Origin: Mesorhizobium ciceri WSM4083
GTDB taxonomy: Bacteria > Pseudomonadota > Alphaproteobacteria > Rhizobiales > Rhizobiaceae
Direction of reading: 5' to 3'
DNA: 45,070 nucleotides
Assembly (NCBI RefSeq): GCF_000519305.1
Contig: NZ_KI912611.1
Span: 707-45,776 of the forward strand
The number at the start of each line of letters is the position of its first letter. Position 1 is the first letter of the stretch. Shown here in pieces: positions 25,848 through 33,129 of the stretch. Below the pieces are notes generated by a model. It saw only the letters and a program-made list of their open reading frames with translations, ran no database searches and had not been told where the DNA came from. Made by a program: the position numbers and the translations under genes.

Positions 25848-26477
25848 TCAAAACGGCCTATGGCCGCGACATCCGGAGATCGATACGGATTTGCGAAAGC
25901 GAGTGAGCAGGCACTCTTCATTCACCGATTTGCCGCTACACCGTAACCGGTCGACCTCAGCCAGTTTTTCGCTGAAAATATCGATTGCCGTTTCGGCCCC
26001 AGCAACGTGGCCCCAACGCCGGCAGTTGGCATCGTGCGCCGATCCGAATACCAGGTGCCCACCCGCCGCAAGTAGTCCCACCAAGGAGCCGACAGCGGCA
26101 CGTATTTCCGGAATACCGCCTAGATAGTAGAGAACTTCGGCTACCACGATCAGATCGAATCTTTCCTTGGTCGAGAATTCGAGGACGTCGGAAACTATCC
26201 AAGTGATGTGCAAACGCTTTTTCAGCCGTTGGCGGGCTCGAGCAATTGCCCGCGGCAAGACATCGATGACGGTGAGCCGTTGACAGTGCGGGGCTAGTTT
26301 GGCTGTGAAAGCTCCCGCCGCGCATCCGACCTCGAGCGCATTGCTAATAGGTCCCTCCGAGAGCGACAGTCGAAGCATTTCGTCGTAGCGTCTTTGCTCG
26401 AAAGGATTGCCGTCCAGTCGCCAAGGATCCTCCGTGATCATCTCGCGGCTCAACAACTGATAAACTGCATCCTGCAT
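25848..26477 (-). CDS. nodS: NodS-type S-adenosylmethionine N-methyltransferase (Nod factor synthesis)
   Basis: A 209-residue methyltransferase. The start at ATG 26477 has AAGGGGA about eight bases upstream; a TTG at 26516 is in frame but poorer. DPWRLDGNPFEQRR at the start, the SAM motif ALEVGCAAGAFT, and FGSAHDANCRRWGHVAGAET and SVNEECLLTRFR towards the C-terminus match NodS from end to end. NodS methylates the non-reducing glucosamine of the chitin-oligomer backbone of Nod factor after deacetylation by NodB. No other nod gene is in the window, so this copy is an orphan here; it may be second to a full nod locus elsewhere or be separated by rearrangement. Confidence 0.88.
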   Translation of the reverse strand: MQDAVYQLLSREMITEDPWRLDGNPFEQRRYDEMLRLSLSEGPISNALEVGCAAGAFTAKLAPHCQRLTVIDVLPRAIARARQRLKKRLHITWIVSDVLEFSTKERFDLIVVAEVLYYLGGIPEIRAAVGSLVGLLAAGGHLVFGSAHDANCRRWGHVAGAETAIDIFSEKLAEVDRLRCSGKSVNEECLLTRFRKSVSISGCRGHRPF

Positions 26478-26661
26478 CAACTGGTCCCCTTGGAAATGAC
26501 TGAATTCATCCTGCAAGCTCAGAGAACAGCGGCAGCAGAATTGCGTGATGGCGGTTTGAAGTGAATCGATACGTTGTTCACCGCTTGGCGCAATTTGCTA
26601 AGCAATGCACGTGATCGATTCCATTCAGAGTTTCATAGTAGGTATCGAATATGTGGGTACT

Positions 26662-26676
26662 ATCCACCAGGTCGAT
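26662..26676 (-). promoter_or_regulatory. Possible degenerate nod-box half site (ATC-N9-GAT)
   Basis: ATCCACCAGGTCGAT has the ATC-N9-GAT form bound by NodD-type LysR proteins and lies about 185 bases upstream of nodS. The second half of a full nod box is not recognisable, so this may be chance. Confidence 0.25.
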
Positions 26677-26741
26677 TGATCGCCGCCTAGGCTGTCCTTA
26701 ACCTGACCGGCAGAGCACCCGGCCAATGTTCCGGGGACAAG

Positions 26742-26917
26742 AACGCCGAGGGACAGGTCAATCGCCGCAACGGCCATTCGCGTGGAACGGTGCTGACGCA
26801 CACATCAGACATGAAGATGACGCGTCGATCCAACGCGGCCGGGTGGGGATCTTCGATCCAAAGATCGCCAAATACCTGCGCCGCTTCCCGATTTTACAGC
26901 ATCAATATGTTTCGATG
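26742..26917 (+). pseudogene. IS256-family (mutator) transposase remnant, frameshifted
   Basis: One register from 26742 reads NRRNGHSRGTVLT, like the RNGxSxKTVLT segment of IS256-type transposases. At about 26820 the match passes to another register reading RGRVGIFDPKIAKYLRRFP and then a VSM, like the FDPxxxxKYQRRFPGFDxKIxSMYARG segment. Order and spacing agree with the family, so this is a short, internally frameshifted piece. Both transposase ends are missing. Confidence 0.55.
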
Positions 26918-26935
26918 TCGGGCACGATCCGCACA

Positions 26936-27217
26936 TCAACGGAACAGCTCGCTGACACACTCATCACGCAGCGTCGATATGGCCGACGCAGGTTCAAGAA
27001 TTCCTGCTGGCAGGGAGAGCGATCTCGTGATGCGATCCCGATAGCCCTTGTTGTACCTCATACCGGACTCCATATTTTGAATTTCCTCAGCGGCTAGCCC
27101 AGACGTCACCGCCAGGTCCTCGATGGAATATCCAAGGTGCTCACGATAGGCGCGGATGATGTGGGTCCCCTCTGACACAGCCGTTAACACTGTCTCGGGA
27201 ATGCGCAAGTCGTTCAT
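26936..27217 (-). CDS. Small XRE-type helix-turn-helix protein
   Basis: A 93-residue protein, started at ATG 27217 because GGAGGTG lies just upstream. From about residue 20 it has a Cro/C1-type helix-turn-helix: IIRAYREHLGYSIEDLAVTS, then GLAAEEIQNMESG. The C-terminal part is short and ends SELFR. Such small regulators are common beside conjugation loci and toxin-antitoxin pairs; no toxin partner is evident here, so a regulator of the nearby transfer genes or an island gene is inferred. Confidence 0.65.
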   Translation of the reverse strand: MNDLRIPETVLTAVSEGTHIIRAYREHLGYSIEDLAVTSGLAAEEIQNMESGMRYNKGYRDRITRSLSLPAGILEPASAISTLRDECVSELFR

Positions 27218-27323
27218 AGACACCTCCAACAACAGCAGGGACACCTGAATCGGAAGATGTCCTCCCGACCTGGCGCTCCCAGCAGATCAAATCAATGGAT
27301 GTCGACCGGATCGGCCTTTCCAT

Positions 27324-27361
27324 GGAATGGCCACCTGAAATTGGAATGGCCACCTGAAATT
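27324..27361. repeat. Two adjacent exact copies of a 19-bp repeat
   Basis: GGAATGGCCACCTGAAATT occurs at 27324-27342 and again at 27343-27361 with no spacer. Repeated subterminal motifs of this type are characteristic of the ends of IS21-family insertion sequences; an abandoned IS21-type end is inferred. No transposase of that family is present. Confidence 0.6.
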
Positions 27362-27387
27362 TCGCAGCCAAATCGGGATATGGCAGT

Positions 27388-27525
27388 TCACCTCGTCACA
27401 AGTTCAAGAGCCTGCTGCCCGTACGATAGGCTGATCAGCTGTAGCGCAACCATTTGCCGCCACCCGAGGGCGGCCTTGTACTTGATGCCTGGCGCCGCTT
27501 CAAGCAGCCGCGACGCTTCCTTCAC
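27388..27525 (-). pseudogene. Internal fragment of a tyrosine recombinase
   Basis: The minus strand reads KEASRLLEAAPGIKYKAAL followed by MVALQL, like the EEVxRLLxAAPGLKYKAAL...EVVALKV segment around the first catalytic Arg of small IS-associated integrases. The Arg-containing piece (YGAGLR) is missing and the frame stops at 27388. It may come from the same kind of element as the N-terminal fragment at 9667-9750. Confidence 0.5.
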
Positions 27526-27789
27526 GGCAAGCCCTCAAGCAGCTTGCGCGGATGCCAGCGCCTGGCGCGCGCCGGACCGCGCCGCTTCAATGTCAGCATG
27601 AACGGGAATCACAGCGCCGAGACCGCGCCGTTGCTGGCGTCAGTGCTGATACGGATCTAGCGCCGGATTGCAAGAAACGGCGAAGCTGTCGGGGCCGGCG
27701 CAGACATAAGCCCTTCGTCCTAGAATAGGATGATCGCGTTGTTCGACAAGCAGTGAGAACGCGCAATTCCTAGGCCCACCAGTTTTGGT

Positions 27790-28062
27790 TCAACCTGAGC
27801 CCGACTCCGACTGGCGCCGGGACTTCTCCGACGCGCCAGGGCCTGGGAGGCCTTCCTTCCTGGCCTTAGCAAACGCTCGGTCGCCTTCGAGGAACCCGGC
27901 CAGCATAAATGGAATGAGCTCAGCTACCGTCTCAGACTCGCCGTACGTCTGACGGTAAAGCGCGGCATAGTCCTGGAGCTCTTGATATAAGTCGGCGCTA
28001 ACAGTGATGGTGATTTTGGAAGGCGTCCGGTTCGGAAGCTTTCCAAGCTTCAGATTGGCCAT
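27790..28062 (-). CDS. DUF2274-type protein at the end of the trb operon
   Basis: A 90-residue protein starting MANLKLGKLPNRTPSKITIT, with a predicted ribbon-helix-helix-like strand-helix part (TITVSADLYQELQDYAALYR) and a charged tail. Proteins of this family usually follow trbI in rhizobial and proteobacterial integrative elements, as here, 12 bases downstream of trbI. Function is unknown; a DNA-binding regulator is plausible. Confidence 0.75.
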   Translation of the reverse strand: MANLKLGKLPNRTPSKITITVSADLYQELQDYAALYRQTYGESETVAELIPFMLAGFLEGDRAFAKARKEGLPGPGASEKSRRQSESGSG

Positions 28063-28074
28063 AATTGCCCCTTT

Positions 28075-29283
28075 TCAAGGTCTGTAGGGTCGCAGCACAA
28101 GATCCTTGTGCACGATGACGCGCAGCGGCCAACCAGGGCGGACGGTGATGGTCGGTTGGACGTTGAGGTTCTTTTCGGCGACCCGTTGCCCGGCTCGGCT
28201 GACGTTCTGCTGGGCAGATTCGCGGATTGCCTTCACCAGATCGCTTTCGTCGTCTCCGAGGCTCAATTCGGTGCCCACGCCAAGCAAGGTCGCAAGCGCA
28301 ACACCCTTGATCAGCTGCCAGGTGTGGAAATCCACCTTGTCCTCAAGCCCAGCATAGCCCGCAGTGTCGGTGGCGGGCAGATTGTCAATTTCGATGGAGG
28401 AACCGTCGGGCATCATTATTCGCTGCCATAGCAGCAGGGCGCGTCTTTGCCCAAAGGCTACAACGCTGTCATAGGTGCCGATTAGTCGTGAGCCCTGCGG
28501 AATGAGCAGAGTGTGGCCTGTGACGGTGTCGTGCACGTTCTCGGTGACCTGTGCGACGACAAGGCCGGGCAAATCGGAATTGATCCCGGTGACGAGACTT
28601 GCCGCGATCACGCTGCCGGCCATCAGCTGATATGGAGAGGCAGGCGTCTGCAGGGCATGCGGATTGTAAATGCCGCCGGTGTTCCGCTGGCTAAGAAAGT
28701 CGAGCTTGCGCTGCTGGTTGTTCTGGTCGCCCTCGGCCGGCGCAACGGACGCGCGTGCCGTATCGGCTTGCGGGAGCGCCTCAAACGGCTGCTGCGCACC
28801 CTGCCCGCCGCCGGCGATATCTATCTGTCTGGGTCGACTGTCAATCCGGAACAAGATTTGCGACTCGCGCGCCGCGATCGCCTGCTGGGCAAGCCGCTGC
28901 TCCTCGGCGGAAGCCTCCTGCCCCGGCGCGATACCGAGCTGTCGCTGACGTTCAAGGATCGGGCGGCCGAGATCACCAGGCAGCGGGGGTCCAAGCACGG
29001 GAGGTTTCGGCTTGATCTCGGAATAGTCCATGGGCAGGTTATCAAGCGCCTCAGCGGTTGGCTTGCGCTCGGTATTGTACCGGTCTTCCGCCAGATCCTT
29101 GATGTGCAGGGCGGATCCTTTAAGCGCGATCATAGTGACACCAAACACGGCACCAGATCCGAGTGCAGCGATAGCGATGATCACGCTACGTCTGAAGCGC
29201 ACAGCACGGCGGGGCGAGGCTCGCAACTGCAGCTGCTCGGGATCGAGTTTTGGAAAGGTACTGGGGCGGGACGTATCGGCCAT
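28075..29283 (-). CDS. trbI: Conjugal transfer protein TrbI (VirB10-like)
   Basis: A 402-residue protein. An N-terminal cytoplasmic part is followed by one membrane helix (about residues 33-57, VIIAIAALGSGAVFG), a proline-rich linker and the C-terminal VirB10-like beta domain with VTGINSDLPGLVVAQVTENV and IPQGSRLIGTYDS. It spans the envelope as scaffold of the transfer channel. The start at 29283 has AGGGGGAG upstream. It lies ten bases after trbG. Confidence 0.92.
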   Translation of the reverse strand: MADTSRPSTFPKLDPEQLQLRASPRRAVRFRRSVIIAIAALGSGAVFGVTMIALKGSALHIKDLAEDRYNTERKPTAEALDNLPMDYSEIKPKPPVLGPPLPGDLGRPILERQRQLGIAPGQEASAEEQRLAQQAIAARESQILFRIDSRPRQIDIAGGGQGAQQPFEALPQADTARASVAPAEGDQNNQQRKLDFLSQRNTGGIYNPHALQTPASPYQLMAGSVIAASLVTGINSDLPGLVVAQVTENVHDTVTGHTLLIPQGSRLIGTYDSVVAFGQRRALLLWQRIMMPDGSSIEIDNLPATDTAGYAGLEDKVDFHTWQLIKGVALATLLGVGTELSLGDDESDLVKAIRESAQQNVSRAGQRVAEKNLNVQPTITVRPGWPLRVIVHKDLVLRPYRP

Positions 29284-29293
29284 GAGCTCCCCC

Positions 29294-30325
29294 TCACCTG
29301 CCAACACGCGAAAAGAGTGCCATGTGCCGCGCCGGCTGCCGGCCGTCGGTCCTTGTTATGCGCACCACCTGCTGTTGCTTGGTCCCCAGACGCAGTTCGG
29401 CGGCGGCAAACAGACGATCGACGATGAAATAGTTGCCCCGCATTCGGTAGTTGACGAGCTGGTTGTTGCCGTCAGCACCAACGATGAAGAGAGGTGGCGC
29501 CTCGCCCTGATCGATGCGGCGCGGGAACTCGATATAGACCTTGGTGCCGTCGTCGAAAACGCGCGTCGGCCTCCAGGGCGGTGTGTCGCCGCTAATAGAG
29601 TAGCGGAAGCGAAGGTTCTCGAGCGCCACATTCGACGCGGCAGGCATAGCCGCATCGGCGCGAGCGTTGCGCTGACGGAGCGCAATGATCTGGTCTTCAC
29701 TGTATGTCCAAGAGATCGCGGCCATTGAGGTCTTCTCGGTGCTTTGAAGTTGCAGGTGGTAGGCGCGCCGGTCCGTCGTGATGACGAGATTGGTGGCAAT
29801 CCCCGGCGCGAAGGGTTTTACCAGCACATGGGTGCGCTGGTTGTCAGCGGCGCCGCTGACGGTGTCGCCGATGACCCAGCGCACCGTGTCACCAGCCGAC
29901 ACGGCTGTCAGTTTCTCGCCCGGTTGCAGAGCGATATCGCTGACGCGCTCCGGCGCGGCATAGAGCTGGTAAAGCGCGCCATCGGTGAAGGGATAGACCT
30001 GGACCGCATTAACATACCCGTACTTGGTGGGTTGCTGGGTGGCCGCCCTGTTGGCATCGGCGACGCGTTCTTCAGGAGAGAGCTTGTCGTCGGCTGTGAC
30101 CTTAGCCGGATCGGACTGTAACTGGCCGGGAAGCGGCAACGGCTTTGGCACCTCGACGATCTTGACCGGCTTCTCCGGCGGCTTCTCGATCGCAGCCGGT
30201 TTGAAGTCGGCTGCGTCGTAGGAAATCTCAGGCGGCGGCACCGGCTTCGATGAGCAGGCGGAGAGAACTGCTGCAGACGCCGACAGGATCAGCACCGCAC
30301 GGAGCGATGGCTTTCTACTTTTCAT
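29294..30325 (-). CDS. trbG: Conjugal transfer protein TrbG (VirB9-like)
   Basis: A 343-residue protein beginning MKSRKPSLRAVLILSASAAV with a lipobox LSAC, so probably an outer-membrane-directed lipoprotein. The C-terminal domain has VFDDGTKVYIEFPRRI and YRMRGNYFIVDRLF, usual for VirB9/TrbG proteins. With TrbI it forms the channel core. Its ATG overlaps the end of trbF by 11 bases; the longer frame upstream is a shadow. Confidence 0.92.
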   Translation of the reverse strand: MKSRKPSLRAVLILSASAAVLSACSSKPVPPPEISYDAADFKPAAIEKPPEKPVKIVEVPKPLPLPGQLQSDPAKVTADDKLSPEERVADANRAATQQPTKYGYVNAVQVYPFTDGALYQLYAAPERVSDIALQPGEKLTAVSAGDTVRWVIGDTVSGAADNQRTHVLVKPFAPGIATNLVITTDRRAYHLQLQSTEKTSMAAISWTYSEDQIIALRQRNARADAAMPAASNVALENLRFRYSISGDTPPWRPTRVFDDGTKVYIEFPRRIDQGEAPPLFIVGADGNNQLVNYRMRGNYFIVDRLFAAAELRLGTKQQQVVRITRTDGRQPARHMALFSRVGR

Positions 30326-31046
30326 TGGCAGGCTCCTTGGGGGAAACGGACGGCGGCGCGACGCTGTCGAGCTCGCGCGACCAGTCGATGGCGTTGATGA
30401 AGACGCCGAGCGGATTCTTGCGTAGCTGATCAGTATTGCTCGGCGGGCGAATCGCGATGGTGAGAATCGCTGTCCAGCGCGTCGTACTGACCAGGCTGCC
30501 GCGCTCAAAGACTTGCTCGGTCCACTTGACCTGGAATGAGCTTTCGGAGGCTCTAACCACGCTGGTCACCTGCACCGAGACGCTGCGCGTACCGATCTGA
30601 CCGAAGGGATCGTTCGCCTTGGCGTACTCGTTGAGGAAGAGCGCTGCGCGGTCGGTGGCAAAGTCGTAAGCTGCCAGCCAGTTCTGCCGCACCAGCACCG
30701 GATCGGTGGAGAGCGAACGGACATTCTGGATGAAACGGCCCAGATGCCAAGCGATCTGGGCATCGGATGGCTCGTAATCCCGGACTGCCGGCGCAACGGC
30801 GCGCGCCTCACCGAAGCGGTCGACCTCGACGACGTAAGGCACGACACGACTTTGCATCGACTGCCATGCAAGTCCGCCGGAGAGTCCTGTTGCCAAAGCC
30901 AAGCAGCCAAGTGCCATCAGCCGCCAATTCCGAGCCTGCACCCGAGATGAGCCGATGCGCTCGTCCCAGAGCTGGCCGGCCTTCTGGTAAGGTGTTACGG
31001 GCTCGGGCGTCTTGCCGTAACGCTGAACGGGTCGCTTGAAGAGCAT
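30315..31046 (-). CDS. trbF: Conjugal transfer protein TrbF (VirB8-like)
   Basis: A 243-residue inner-membrane protein with one helix at about residues 42-64 and a VirB8-type periplasmic domain (YVVEVDRFGEARAVAPAVRD, then WLAAYDFATDRAALFLNEYA). It nucleates channel assembly. Its ATG directly follows the stop of trbL with no gap. Confidence 0.92.
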   Translation of the reverse strand: MLFKRPVQRYGKTPEPVTPYQKAGQLWDERIGSSRVQARNWRLMALGCLALATGLSGGLAWQSMQSRVVPYVVEVDRFGEARAVAPAVRDYEPSDAQIAWHLGRFIQNVRSLSTDPVLVRQNWLAAYDFATDRAALFLNEYAKANDPFGQIGTRSVSVQVTSVVRASESSFQVKWTEQVFERGSLVSTTRWTAILTIAIRPPSNTDQLRKNPLGVFINAIDWSRELDSVAPPSVSPKEPANEK

Positions 31047-32369
31047 CTAGTCGTCCTTGTCGTTGAGAGAGGGATTGGCGCTGCCGCCCGGCCTGTCGCC
31101 ATCACGGACGGCCTGCATGGCGGTGTGGCGATGCGCACGGGCGGTCTGTTCGGAACGCAGGCGCCTGGCCCAGCCGGGCGCGGCATCGGCGGCCGTGCCA
31201 GCTGGGCTTCCGGTCATGGACGCGGTCGGCGCACCGCCAGTCGCGGTCCAAGCGGCTTCGCGCCCTGCATCGGCGTTGCGTCCGAACGTTTGCGCAGCCG
31301 ATCGCGCTGCCCGCATCGCGGCGCCGCCGGCGGCACCCGCCACGCCGTGCATTCCGGCAGCTACGCCGGAGACGCCGGAGTGAGGTGAGGTTGCACGTCC
31401 CAACTGCCATGCCGAGGAAGCTGCCGAGCCCATGGTGGTGCCGGCTCGGACTGCGGCGAGACCTCCGTTGGCTGCCGTGCGCGTGCCAGCAAACGCAGCG
31501 CCTCCGGCAACGAACGATGCACCGGCGCCGGCCGCGGTGGTGCCCAGTGCCGCGCCAGCGCCAAGCTGCGGCGCGCCGGAAACAAGGCCCGAAGCGATCC
31601 CAGGTCCGAAGATGCCAAGACCAAGCAGCGCCAGCGCACCTAGCACCTGTGACATGGCCGCGGCCAAATCCGGCTCCTTGCCTTGCAGCGCGGAAGCGAA
31701 CTCACCGAAGAGCGTGGAGCCGATGCCGACAATGACGGCAAGCACCATCACCTTAATGCCCGACGAGATGACATTGCCGAGCACGCGCTCGGCCAAGAAC
31801 GCCGACCGGTTCCAGAGCGCAAAGGGGACCAGGGTAAAGCCTGCCAGCGTGGTGAGCTTGAACTCCAGAATTGTGATGAAGAGCTGGATGGAAAGAATGA
31901 AGAAGGCGATGATGACCAGGAACCAGGCCACGAGCAGCACGAAGATGGTGAGCGCGTTGCCGAAGATTTCGGGAAAACCAAGAAGCTGGCTCGCCTGATC
32001 GAGAAGTGGCCAGGCGCCCTCGAAACCGGTCGCCGCAATACGGCCAGGATGCAGGAGATTGTCGGCGGACACATTGCCGGAGGAGGCGTTGATGCCGAGG
32101 CCGGCAAAGGAGCGATAGATGATATCCGCGAGGTTCTTGAAGTTGTTCAGGATGAAGGCGAAGACGCCGACATAGAGCACCTTGCGGATGAGCCGGCCGA
32201 AAATGTTGGGTTCGCCCCCGAGCGCCCAGGCCAGGCCGGCGAGCGCGATGTCAATGCTGATCAGGGTGGTGGTGAGGAAGGCGACGTCGCCAGAGAGCAG
32301 ACCGAACCCGCTATCGATATAGCGGATAAAGGTCTCCATGAAGCGATCGATGACCCCAAGGTCGTTCAT
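31047..32369 (-). CDS. trbL: Conjugal transfer protein TrbL (VirB6-like)
   Basis: A 440-residue polytopic membrane protein starting MNDLGVIDRFMETFIRYIDS; about six hydrophobic segments lie in the first 260 residues and a long Ala/Gly-rich soluble tail follows. TrbL is the inner-membrane channel protein. It begins 34 bases after trbJ; the small lipoprotein gene trbK found here in Ti plasmids is missing. Confidence 0.92.
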   Translation of the reverse strand: MNDLGVIDRFMETFIRYIDSGFGLLSGDVAFLTTTLISIDIALAGLAWALGGEPNIFGRLIRKVLYVGVFAFILNNFKNLADIIYRSFAGLGINASSGNVSADNLLHPGRIAATGFEGAWPLLDQASQLLGFPEIFGNALTIFVLLVAWFLVIIAFFILSIQLFITILEFKLTTLAGFTLVPFALWNRSAFLAERVLGNVISSGIKVMVLAVIVGIGSTLFGEFASALQGKEPDLAAAMSQVLGALALLGLGIFGPGIASGLVSGAPQLGAGAALGTTAAGAGASFVAGGAAFAGTRTAANGGLAAVRAGTTMGSAASSAWQLGRATSPHSGVSGVAAGMHGVAGAAGGAAMRAARSAAQTFGRNADAGREAAWTATGGAPTASMTGSPAGTAADAAPGWARRLRSEQTARAHRHTAMQAVRDGDRPGGSANPSLNDKDD

Positions 32370-32403
32370 GCCGCCGCCGTCCTCGTGGTGATGAAAATGA
32401 AGA

Positions 32404-33129
32404 TCAGTTGCCGGGATAGGCTGTGCCGGTGCCCAGGAAGCGCTTCGTCGTCTGGCGGGCTGTTTCCTCGGACTCCGCCTTGCGCGCCGCATCCTCGGCC
32501 TCAGCACGAAACTGCGTCGCGAGCAGCGTCTGGATCTGCATCTGCTGCTTGGTCGAAAGCGCGATCAGCTGATTGGTGGCTTGGCTCGCCTGAAGGGCAC
32601 CTGCCGCACCTTGGCTGCGGTTGACGAGGTCGGCGAGCAGGTCGCCATCGCCGCGGACATTCTCGACGATCTGCGACTGGACACGCATGGTCTGTCGGAA
32701 CGCCTGCATGGCGCTCTGCCAACGCTCGCGCGCGGCGCTAGCAACATCGTTGATCTTGATCGTGGCATCGTAGCTATCCGGATATTGCTGGCGCCACTGG
32801 TCCTGGAGCTTGTCGAGATCGAAGCTCAGGCCACTCGCCTGGTCCATCAAGCCATCGATACGATGGAGCGCACCGGTAAGCTGGCCTACCGAAGAGAAAT
32901 CCAGGCTCTGAAGGTTGCGCGCCATGTTCTGCAGCATGGTCGCCTGGTTCTGCAGCGACTGGATCTGGTTGTTGATCTGCTCCAATGCGCGCGCCGCCGA
33001 GAGCACGTTCTGCGTATAGTTTGATGGATCGAACACGATAAGCGCGTAGGCCGGCTGAACATAGTCGGCCAATGGTTTGGCGATTAGCGAAACGGTGATC
33101 AGGCTGGAAAAAAAGCGGCGTCCCATCAT
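32404..33129 (-). CDS. trbJ: Conjugal transfer protein TrbJ (VirB5-like)
   Basis: A 241-residue exported protein starting MMGRRFFSSLITVSLIAKPL with a signal peptide ending near AYA and a long helical body (ALEQINNQIQSLQNQATMLQ). It is the minor pilus component. Its ATG overlaps the trbE stop (ATGA). Confidence 0.9.
   Translation of the reverse strand: MMGRRFFSSLITVSLIAKPLADYVQPAYALIVFDPSNYTQNVLSAARALEQINNQIQSLQNQATMLQNMARNLQSLDFSSVGQLTGALHRIDGLMDQASGLSFDLDKLQDQWRQQYPDSYDATIKINDVASAARERWQSAMQAFRQTMRVQSQIVENVRGDGDLLADLVNRSQGAAGALQASQATNQLIALSTKQQMQIQTLLATQFRAEAEDAARKAESEETARQTTKRFLGTGTAYPGN

Larger units (their letters stand above)
27218..27789. other. Mosaic region of mobile-element scraps
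   Basis: No intact gene. It contains a 19-bp tandem direct repeat and a mid-part integrase fragment, both listed separately, between the XRE-type gene and the transfer operon. Confidence 0.55.
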
